From contig JAHDDN010000192.1 of NCBI GenBank assembly GCA_020629335.1, forward strand, positions 1-9,677: DNA of 9,677 nucleotides, in the 5' to 3' direction. This stretch comes from Chitinophagales bacterium (GTDB lineage: Bacteria > Bacteroidota > Bacteroidia > Chitinophagales > UBA2359). Below the pieces are notes generated by a model. It made no database searches and was not told the origin of the DNA. It saw only the letters and a program-made list of their open reading frames with translations. A program made the position numbers and the translations under genes. Shown in pieces: positions 1 to 6,003 of this stretch (positions within the stretch are counted from its first letter, which is position 1; each line of letters begins with the position of its first letter).

Positions 1-65
1 GAGGCGGGAAAATAGCCCATCAAAACTCACAAATTTCGATGTGGTGGACTATAAGTATCATTCTC

Positions 66-569
66 TTAGCCTACAACATTAGCTTTCCTTCTCATATATA
101 AATTCGCTCCCCAAACACAATAACTAATGATTTCAATTAATAATTTTTCATTATTTATTAATTTCTCAGAAAAGCATTCAATTTCGAAATTATACTTTAA
201 ATTATTCCAATTCAGACTTGCATTGATTAATAAGATTCTCTCTTCGGATTCATCGAATAAAATGAATCGATGACCCCACCATCCCTTGTGTTTTAAAATA
301 TAGCTTTTCTCTTTACCTGATTTTTTAAGAATCCGAATGATACTTTGTCCTTTCCAATTGAAAACGATATCTCCCCTTTCCATATCATTTTTGGTGATCG
401 CAAACTTGCTAGTCCATCTACTGATAGACCAAATCTTGATCTGATGTTTTTTCAATAAGGTGATATTGGCTTTACTGGAAAATATCTTTGGGTAGGCTAT
501 TTCAGCTAATACTTTTTCGTTTTTTTCAATGATAAATTTTCTTTTGACACCTCTTGCTGTGATTTTCAT
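66..569 (-). CDS. Conserved hypothetical protein, beta-rich, possibly LURP-one/tubby-like fold
   Basis: A 167-aa protein without signal peptide. It is built from short alternating hydrophobic/charged stretches typical of a beta-sheet protein: strands around residues 11-26, 67-80 (with FNWKGQ) and 89-115 (YILKHKGWWGHRF, then FDESEERILLI). It ends in one hydrophobic helix near 142-160 followed by a basic tail (MRRK). This layout, a beta barrel plus a C-terminal hydrophobic helix, recalls small Bacteroidota proteins with a LURP-one/tubby-C-like fold. That is an impression from pattern memory, not a family assignment. The ATG lies in an ATGA overlap with the stop of the membrane-protein gene upstream, so translation is probably coupled. 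No function can be given. It is the last gene of the minus-strand run, and I see no clear terminator in the 65 bases after it. Confidence 0.75.
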   Translation of the reverse strand: MKITARGVKRKFIIEKNEKVLAEIAYPKIFSSKANITLLKKHQIKIWSISRWTSKFAITKNDMERGDIVFNWKGQSIIRILKKSGKEKSYILKHKGWWGHRFILFDESEERILLINASLNWNNLKYNFEIECFSEKLINNEKLLIEIISYCVWGANLYMRRKANVVG

Positions 570-1192
570 AGGGCACTTATTTTCCTTCCTAATTCATAAT
601 TTAATCCCAAGATCCAAGTAATAACCATTACAAGAGAAATTTTCTGAATGAATGGTAAATACTCAATGAATTGATGGGAATAATAGATGTAATTGTTTAT
701 TGCTAACAATAATAAGCAAATTAGAGTAGAAATTTTATAAAACCTCAATTTGCTATGATATATTTCTCTAATAACTCCAATAACGACAAATAATCCAAAG
801 AAGCTGGATAAACTTGTCATAAGATCATGATAGTTCGTAAAAATGAAACAGCCAAAGAACATAGATAGAATGGCACTCCACTGGATGAGTCTTTTCCATA
901 ATACGCTTTTGGAAAAAAATGTGGCAAACTGAATGAAAAAACTCATTAAACTGAGGCAAAGGACAATCATAGAGGCAATAGCATAAGGTCTTCCTAAATT
1001 GGCTTTCCCATTCAGAGCCTTTTCGCTCATTAAATTACACCAATAATTATTGATCCAGTCAAAGGATTCTGCATTTATATTGGCTTGAGAACCGCCTGGG
1101 TATAGAATAGATGAATACCAATAAAGCAAAGTAAAACATAGGACTCCAAGGTAGGGGATTTTGTTGATTTTGGCAGCATTGTCATATTCCAC
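566..1192 (-). CDS. Six-helix integral membrane protein, DUF998-like
   Basis: A 208-aa inner-membrane protein with about six hydrophobic helices (roughly residues 13-30, 70-93, 104-119, 125-143, 153-171, 182-198). Between helices 1 and 2 is a polar loop with YPGG, FDWINNYWCNLM and a GRPYAIASM segment. A loop with Asp/Asn and a GRP-like turn leading into helix 2 recalls DUF998-type proteins; this is a tentative resemblance. The start is GTG: there is no in-frame ATG before residue 55, and GTG includes the whole first helix. A purine-rich AAAAGA lies upstream but rather far (about 13 nt). The gene begins 24 nt after the TOPRIM stop and overlaps the next gene by 4 nt. A TAATTTTG (-7-like) motif on the minus strand at 1291-1298, inside the TOPRIM gene, could give it its own promoter, but I see no -33 partner. 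Function unknown. Confidence 0.75.
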   Translation of the reverse strand: MEYDNAAKINKIPYLGVLCFTLLYWYSSILYPGGSQANINAESFDWINNYWCNLMSEKALNGKANLGRPYAIASMIVLCLSLMSFFIQFATFFSKSVLWKRLIQWSAILSMFFGCFIFTNYHDLMTSLSSFFGLFVVIGVIREIYHSKLRFYKISTLICLLLLAINNYIYYSHQFIEYLPFIQKISLVMVITWILGLNYELGRKISAL

Positions 1193-1216
1193 AAATAATT
1201 CGATTCTTTTATGTAA

Positions 1217-2005
1217 TTATAATTTACTTTCAATTAATTCTCTTAACTGTAGCAAGTCTTCAAATTGGGTATAATCAAATTTTGATTTAACAAAATTATA
1301 ATAATCTTTGGGTGAAAAACCTGAAAGTTTCCTACTTAAAGATTTCATAAAATCCTTCCCTTGAAAGTAAATTAGAAATTTAGCTGACTCTATAAATTCG
1401 TCTGAAAAAAGTTGTACCGACTCATCAAATTCTTTATCATAATTCTCTCTTCCCCAAGCTACTGTCTTTGAGATACTTTCGTCAATTTTTTCATATCCTT
1501 TTTCCCTGCAATACTCCTGACTCAAATCATCTGGCAATATTCCGCTATTTTTAACGATATTTGTTCCAAAATCTGTTTTTACACGTAATTTTCCTAAAGT
1601 ATACCTTAATGCTTGAAAATATCTAATATCTTTAGCTGCTTCATAAAAGTTATCTTCTAACAATTCTACATTCCACTCTTTTAATTGATAGTACTTTTTC
1701 AACAATTCATAATCAATCAAGTAATTCTCTATTGTTGTTCTGTAACTAAAATACACATAAGTACCATCATTTGTCAATTTTTCTGTTGTAGGCACAGGTC
1801 TATCAAAATCTCTGTCTCTAAAAAACAATTTAAAATCCGATTTAGACGTTCCACTTTCATGGACTTGGATCGCACTTTTAGTTCCATATTTTCCTCCTAT
1901 TGGACGAATTGTTATTCCAGATAATCCATCAATAACTTTTGAAATTATATCATAATCAGGGCCACCCGCTTTTCCTTCACAATATATCTTTATTATTTTA
2001 CTCAT
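1217..2005 (-). CDS. TOPRIM (DUF4435-type) nuclease, AriB-like effector of a PARIS-like defence pair
   Basis: A 262-aa cytosolic protein. The N-terminus shows a TOPRIM layout: a hydrophobic strand ending in the conserved acid (IYCEG, Glu10), then a second strand ending in FFRDRDFD with Asp64, Asp66 and Asp68, matching the DxD metal site. After it comes RTTIENYLI (residues 90-97), an IENYL element that I associate with DUF4435 proteins. A GKDFMKSL segment near 216-223 resembles the GK-L motif late in that family. DUF4435 TOPRIM proteins paired with an ABC-type ATPase are the AriB component of PARIS; E. coli AriB is an RNase acting on host tRNA-Lys once released from AriA. Here the start overlaps the ATPase stop (ATGA, 2002-2005), indicating co-translation. 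By analogy it is the toxic effector. The size is near or a little below that of described AriB. Target specificity cannot be read from sequence. The family call is strong; membership in PARIS itself is inference. Confidence 0.8.
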   Translation of the reverse strand: MSKIIKIYCEGKAGGPDYDIISKVIDGLSGITIRPIGGKYGTKSAIQVHESGTSKSDFKLFFRDRDFDRPVPTTEKLTNDGTYVYFSYRTTIENYLIDYELLKKYYQLKEWNVELLEDNFYEAAKDIRYFQALRYTLGKLRVKTDFGTNIVKNSGILPDDLSQEYCREKGYEKIDESISKTVAWGRENYDKEFDESVQLFSDEFIESAKFLIYFQGKDFMKSLSRKLSGFSPKDYYNFVKSKFDYTQFEDLLQLRELIESKL

Positions 2006-3063
2006 TTCATCCTAATTATGTTCTTCTCCTCAAACATACTTGCTACAGTATCTGAATGTGTTGTTAATATGAATTGATTATTATTTCCGATTTTCGATAA
2101 GGCTCTAACAAAAGCTTGTTGTAAGGAAGAATGTAAATGTAGCTCAACTTCATCAATGATGATAATAGAATTATTAATATTCCACCTTGCAAAGTCTAAT
2201 AGTATAGGAAATATGGCTCTTTCTCCTGCTGACATTTCTGAGATTTCATATTGACTATTACCATCTGTAAGAAAAAATTCGGGCGCTTTAATTTTTTCAT
2301 AAACTCCAAAGTTAGGAGCCGATCCTATGAATGATCTATTTGGAAAGACTTTTTGATAAAGCATTTGTAGCTTTTCATAAAAATCAAATTCCCCTTCTGA
2401 CAGCTGGCGCTTTCCTTCACTTACAGCTATATGGAATGAATATGCTGTAGATAGAAATGCTCTCATCCAATCAATTTCAGGTATTTCTTCGTCTAAAGCC
2501 TTTGAAATACTATAAGATGTTCTTTGTTCTGTATACCAGTATATATTGCCAACAGAATTAAATAATTGATCTTTTTCAACAGAAAACTTTGACAAACGTT
2601 TTGCATATTGATACCCACTAAATTGGTAATAAGATTCATGTCCTTGTTTTGAAATTACTTTTGAGTTTTGGTAATCTAAGAATAGTTCAATTGTTTTGTA
2701 TTTTGATGGAATTCCAAGTTCTACTCCTTTTTGAATTAACTGTTCAGCATAATCAACTGTTGCATTTACTTCAGTGTCTGAAAACTCATAAACACAAGAT
2801 ATTTCACATGGTAAAGGACCTGTTTGTATATGTCGATACTCAAAACCAGGCCAATCAAAATTTTCCATTGAAAACCCTTCTCTTGAAGCTGTAGCTGTAA
2901 GCATAACAATTGCTTGTAAAATAGACGATTTGCCTGTACCATTATTTCCTACAATTAAGGTTAAATCTGACTCAGCATCGTATTTATTAGACTTTCTAAA
3001 TTCAAGTATTTTGCTATTTTTAAACCTCTTATAATTACGTACTTTAAGTTTTTTTATTCTCAT
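2002..3063 (-). CDS. ABC/OLD-type AAA ATPase, AriA-like sensor of a PARIS-like defence pair
   Basis: A 353-aa ATPase with the full OLD/AAA_15-type set, numbered from the ATG at 3063. The N-terminus is MRIKKLKVRNYKRF, typical of this family. Walker A is GNNGTGKS (39-46); TEQR (178-181) may supply the Q-loop Gln; the ABC signature is SAGER (278-282); Walker B is IIIIDEVELHLH with Asp304/Glu305; the switch His is in TTHSD (His336). There is no fused TOPRIM domain, unlike GajA or single-chain OLD. The nuclease is the next gene, overlapping by 4 nt. In PARIS, AriA assembles, holds AriB inactive and senses a phage anti-restriction trigger; that role is inferred here. A TTG six bases upstream (3069) is in frame, but ATG at 3063 has better spacing to the purine run AAAAGA and gives the usual family N-terminus. 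It is somewhat short, so the insert between Walker A and the signature is modest. Transcription probably starts from the TATATTTG element at 3115-3122. Confidence 0.85.
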   Translation of the reverse strand: MRIKKLKVRNYKRFKNSKILEFRKSNKYDAESDLTLIVGNNGTGKSSILQAIVMLTATASREGFSMENFDWPGFEYRHIQTGPLPCEISCVYEFSDTEVNATVDYAEQLIQKGVELGIPSKYKTIELFLDYQNSKVISKQGHESYYQFSGYQYAKRLSKFSVEKDQLFNSVGNIYWYTEQRTSYSISKALDEEIPEIDWMRAFLSTAYSFHIAVSEGKRQLSEGEFDFYEKLQMLYQKVFPNRSFIGSAPNFGVYEKIKAPEFFLTDGNSQYEISEMSAGERAIFPILLDFARWNINNSIIIIDEVELHLHSSLQQAFVRALSKIGNNNQFILTTHSDTVASMFEEKNIIRMK

Positions 3064-3114
3064 TATCAATTCTTTTCAATCAAAATCTAACTATCTTCCT
3101 ATTTTTAATTACAT

Positions 3115-3122
3115 CAAATATA
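3115..3122 (-). promoter_or_regulatory. Bacteroidetes-type -7 element upstream of the ATPase-TOPRIM genes
   Basis: On the minus strand this reads TATATTTG, an exact match to the TAnnTTTG consensus. It lies about 50 nt upstream of the ATPase ATG. I see no TTG at the usual 17-21 nt further upstream, so the promoter may be weak or helped by an activator. Confidence 0.5.
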
Positions 3123-3193
3123 GGAAATATTATTTTGAATGCTCCATAATTAGCTATTCAAACTTAATGGATTTGCGCAAGGGATGGTAGCGG

Positions 3194-3291
3194 TATGTGG
3201 CTTTTTTAGTATTGAGTAGTGGGTATAAAGTAGTGAGTACAATTTGTCTCAATACTCATTACCCAATACACATTACTATTTTTGCCACATA
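3194..3291. repeat. Hairpin of 7-nt periodic AGTAnTG units with 8-bp terminal inverted repeats
   Basis: The ends TATGTGGC (3194-3201) and GCCACATA (3284-3291) are perfect inverted repeats. Inside, the plus strand from 3208 to 3240 reads in strict 7-nt register: AGTATTG, AGTAGTG, GGTATAA, AGTAGTG, AGTAC. The minus strand of 3250-3277 reads AGTAATG, TGTATTG, GGTAATG, AGTATTG. The two arms (3195-3225 and 3260-3290) pair at 23 of 31 positions by hand alignment. Confidence 0.7.
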
Positions 3292-3307
3292 AGAGCGGAC
3301 AGCCCGA

Positions 3308-3382
3308 CCCGATCCTTATTTTTCATCGGGGAGCGGACACATAGGTACCGCCCCTACGGGCCGATGAAAAATAAGGATCGGG
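3308..3382. repeat. Perfect 22-bp inverted repeat with 31-nt loop
   Basis: The left arm 3308-3329 (starts CCCGATCC, ends CATCGG) is the exact reverse complement of the right arm 3361-3382. The loop 3330-3360 is GC-rich and carries a smaller nested pair, TAGG (3342-3345) with CCTA (3353-3356). Neither strand has a T-run directly after the stem, and the flanking genes diverge, so it is not a typical terminator. It could form a cruciform, or a stable RNA hairpin if transcribed. Confidence 0.85.
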
Positions 3383-3457
3383 ATGCGCCCAAATAATAAA
3401 TTTAATCCTCATCAAACCTAAAGATGTTAAACAAGGTTAATAATTGAAAAAGAACCC

Positions 3458-3486
3458 TTGTTAGTGTGATAAATATACTAATTTTG
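3458..3486 (+). promoter_or_regulatory. Bacteroidetes-type promoter of the outer-membrane receptor gene
   Basis: TTG (3458-3460), then 18 nt, then TAATTTTG (3479-3486), which matches the TTG / TAnnTTTG pattern of Bacteroidetes sigma-A promoters with correct spacing. The start codon follows 30 nt after the -7 element. An imperfect dyad, ACAAGGTT (3431-3438) with AACCCTTGT (3453-3461), overlaps the -33 part and could be an operator. Confidence 0.65.
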
Positions 3487-3516
3487 ACCAGATAAAATTA
3501 ACCTAATACCCTAATT

Positions 3517-5958
3517 ATGCGTAAATCATTATACTTATTAATCTGTTTATTTGCCACTCATTCATTGAATGCTCAAACAGCTTCTATCAAGGGGCAATTG
3601 CAAGATGAAGCAGGAGCTGCGGTGGAATATGCAAATGTTGCACTTTATCAATCTGCCGACAGTAGCTTGGTAAAAGGTGAAGTCAGTAATGAACTGGGCA
3701 TTTTTGAAATGCGAGGACTAAACGCTGGAGATTATTTTCTAAAAGCAAGCTTTGTTGGTGTTGACGATTTGACACAGGCTGGATTGAAGTTAACAGATGG
3801 ACAAGCACTGGATTTAGGCGTTTTGGCATTTGGTGTAGCCTCAACAGATTTAGAGCAAGTAACCGTGAAAGCTATGCGTCAATTAGTCGAAGTGAAGCCT
3901 GATAGAATGGTATTTAATGTGGAGGGAACTGTAAATAGTGCTGGTTCTGATGCTGTTGAACTACTGCGTAAAGCACCTGGGGTAACAGTGGATAACAACG
4001 ATAATATCAATGTCTTAGGGCGTTCTGGCGTACTAGTTTATGTAGATGGAAAACGCCTTCCATTAGTAGGAGAAGAATTGAGTTTATACTTAAAAAATTT
4101 GCCTGCAGAGCAGATTGATAAAATTGATATCATCTCCAATCCAGGAGCAAAATATGAGGCTGAAGGTAATGCCGGTATTATTGATATTCGATTAAAGAAA
4201 AATGAGAATCATGGTACTAATGGGTCAATATCTGCTGCTGCGAGTAGAGGCGATTATTGGCGTTCTAATGCTAATTTAGCATTGAATCATCGCAATAAAA
4301 ACATCAATGTATTTGGTACCTTAGGAGTGGCTGATAATGAAACATGTACTTTGATGAGTTTTAATGGCTATCAAAATGGAGCCAATCTTGTCGAACACAA
4401 TGATATGAGAAATTCTTTTCAAAATTATAACTACAGATTAGGTGTCGATTACAATTTAGCCCCAAAGCATACGATTGGTTTTTTATATAGTGGTAATCGA
4501 ACAGATGGCTATGCAAATGATCGAAACGAAATTTCGATTGCAAAGGCCATTAATGATGCACAAATTGATAGTTTTTTAGTCGCTAAAAACACATCAGATT
4601 GGTTAATTAATCCCAACACATTTAATCTGAATTATAGTTTTGATAGCGGAGATGGACCAAGCTTAAATGTAGATTTAGACTATGGTATATTTACAAGCAA
4701 AAAAGAAATTAATCAACCGAACACTTATTATACTGATAATACTGAAGCAGAGGTTTTATCTACTTTTGACACCTATTTTGAAACGCCTTCTGATATCGAT
4801 ATTTATACCTTTAAGGTAGATTATGAAAATAAACTATGGGGCGGTAAAGTAGGATTAGGTACTAAATTAAGCCGAGTTAATTCTGATAATACATTTTTAG
4901 TCTACAATGTTCTTAATGGTGAATCAATCAGAGATGATGGTCGGTCTAATCAATTCGACTATGATGAAAGTGTTTATGCAGGATATATCACCTATAATAG
5001 AGCCATCAATCAACAAATCAATGCATCCCTTGGATTAAGGGCAGAACAAACTGATGCTACTGGTATATTAGAAGCTTTTACAAGCCAGCAAGAAGAAGAT
5101 CCTGTAGAGATTAATTATTTGAGTTGGTTTCCAAGCGCTGGATTGACTTATACTCCTTCCCGTATCCATTCCTTTGCCTTGAATTATGGTAGAAGAATTA
5201 ATCGACCAGATTATGAAATATTGAATCCATTTAATAGCCAATTGAGTCAGCTATCTTATATGAAAGGGAATCCTTTTGTGCGTCCTGAGATTGTAAATAA
5301 TTTTGAGCTGGGTTATACTTTTAAATATCGTTATAATTTCAAGATTGCTTACAGCATTACAGAAGATCAAATTACTCGTTTGATTTCTCCTGATGAGTTT
5401 GATCCATTATCTAGTTTTATAACTTGGGATAATTTAGCCACTCAAAAAGTGTGGAGTGCCAACTTAAGTGCCCCTATGCAATTGACCAAATTTTGGAATG
5501 CCTTCTTCAATATAAGTGCTTCACATATTAACAATCAAGCAGAGTATGAAAATGGCGCTACCGTTGATGTACAAGTCTTTTCTTATACACTTTATTCTCA
5601 ACAAACCTTTAGCTTACCTTGGAATTTGAAAGGAGAAATTTCTGGTTATTATAGTGGTCCAGGTGTTTGGGGAGGTGTATTTGAATATGAATCCAGTTGG
5701 AGTCTAAATTTAGGTTTACAACGTAAATTCTTAAACGAAAAACTGAATGTCAAATTAAGTGCTAACGATATATTCTTCGAGTCAGGATGGAATGGAGTTT
5801 CAAACTTCAACGGACTATTATCCTATGGTGAAGGCGTCTGGGATAGTCGTAGAGTCGGGCTAAGTATGAGCTATAATTTCGGCAACCAAAAAGTAAAATC
5901 TCGTAAAAGAAAAACAGGCTTAGAAGAAGAAAAAGGACGTTTAAACAAAGGAAACTAA
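3517..5958 (+). CDS. TonB-dependent-receptor-like outer-membrane beta-barrel protein
   Basis: An 813-aa protein exported to the outer membrane. The signal peptide is residues 1-19 (MRKSLYLLI core, SLNA before the likely cleavage site). Next comes a CarboxypepD_reg-like domain (about 22-105; IKGQLQDEAGAAVEYANVAL is its typical opening). A TonB-box-like LEQVTVKA stands at 112-119. The plug domain covers about 125-228, with DAVELLRKAPGV, VYVDGKRLPL and NPGAKYEAEGNAGIIDI. The rest is a long barrel in the style of the Bacteroidota OMP_b-brl_3 family: many alternating aromatic strands, RRINRPDYEILNPF near 565, and a final strand SMSYNFGNQKVK followed by a charged tail (KRKTGLEEEKGR), a common ending in this family. 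The substrate is unknown; no SusD partner or transport gene lies beside it. It stands alone, with its own promoter and no clear Shine-Dalgarno. The gene downstream is convergent. Confidence 0.9.
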   Translation: MRKSLYLLICLFATHSLNAQTASIKGQLQDEAGAAVEYANVALYQSADSSLVKGEVSNELGIFEMRGLNAGDYFLKASFVGVDDLTQAGLKLTDGQALDLGVLAFGVASTDLEQVTVKAMRQLVEVKPDRMVFNVEGTVNSAGSDAVELLRKAPGVTVDNNDNINVLGRSGVLVYVDGKRLPLVGEELSLYLKNLPAEQIDKIDIISNPGAKYEAEGNAGIIDIRLKKNENHGTNGSISAAASRGDYWRSNANLALNHRNKNINVFGTLGVADNETCTLMSFNGYQNGANLVEHNDMRNSFQNYNYRLGVDYNLAPKHTIGFLYSGNRTDGYANDRNEISIAKAINDAQIDSFLVAKNTSDWLINPNTFNLNYSFDSGDGPSLNVDLDYGIFTSKKEINQPNTYYTDNTEAEVLSTFDTYFETPSDIDIYTFKVDYENKLWGGKVGLGTKLSRVNSDNTFLVYNVLNGESIRDDGRSNQFDYDESVYAGYITYNRAINQQINASLGLRAEQTDATGILEAFTSQQEEDPVEINYLSWFPSAGLTYTPSRIHSFALNYGRRINRPDYEILNPFNSQLSQLSYMKGNPFVRPEIVNNFELGYTFKYRYNFKIAYSITEDQITRLISPDEFDPLSSFITWDNLATQKVWSANLSAPMQLTKFWNAFFNISASHINNQAEYENGATVDVQVFSYTLYSQQTFSLPWNLKGEISGYYSGPGVWGGVFEYESSWSLNLGLQRKFLNEKLNVKLSANDIFFESGWNGVSNFNGLLSYGEGVWDSRRVGLSMSYNFGNQKVKSRKRKTGLEEEKGRLNKGN

Positions 5959-6003
5959 GTTAAACTTGGAACGTTTTAACTGAATGACTGGTAAACCACT
6001 TAC

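Larger units (their letters stand above)
3173..3390. repeat. Composite intergenic repeat element (REP-like), about 218 bp
   Basis: This block fills most of the divergent region between the ATPase and the receptor gene. It is locally GC-rich at its edges, unlike its surroundings. It begins with the palindrome TTGCGCAA (3173-3180) and GGGATGGTAGCGG, holds a heptamer hairpin (3194-3291), then GAGCGGACAGCCCGACCC, then a perfect inverted repeat (3308-3382), and ends at ATGCGCCC. The motif GAGCGGACA occurs twice (3293-3301 and 3331-3339). The edge motifs (GCGCAAGGGATGGTAGCGG and GGATGCGCCC) resemble repeats I recall from intergenic regions of other Bacteroidota genomes; this needs a search. No credible ORF runs through it. 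Confidence 0.6.

Noticed and set aside
1291..1298. TAATTTTG on the minus strand as a promoter for the membrane-protein gene
   Set aside because: It has no -33 partner and lies within AT-rich coding sequence, where such a motif is likely by chance; mentioned only as a possibility under the gene.
1685..1924. Plus-strand ORF of 79 codons opposite the TOPRIM gene
   Set aside because: It lies wholly antisense to a well-supported gene and its translation is low-complexity with no domain features; similar antisense ORFs at 2649-2894, 4361-4543, 6281-6469 and 8592-8804 were rejected for the same reason.
1217..3063. Gabija, Septu or retron assignment for the ATPase-nuclease pair
   Set aside because: The ATPase has no fused TOPRIM and no helicase follows (Gabija); the partner has no HNH motif (Septu); no reverse transcriptase or ncRNA is present (retron).
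3194..3291. Repeated short units as a possible CRISPR array
   Set aside because: The units are 7 nt long, contiguous and inverted halfway; there are no 24-40-nt repeats with unique spacers and no cas genes.
3308..3382. Inverted repeat as a rho-independent terminator
   Set aside because: The flanking genes diverge from this region and neither strand has a T-run after the stem.
5959..5980. Possible bidirectional terminator between the convergent receptor and peroxidase genes (GTTAAA ... TTTAAC)
   Set aside because: Only a 6-bp AT-rich stem with a 10-nt loop and no T-tract; too weak to call.
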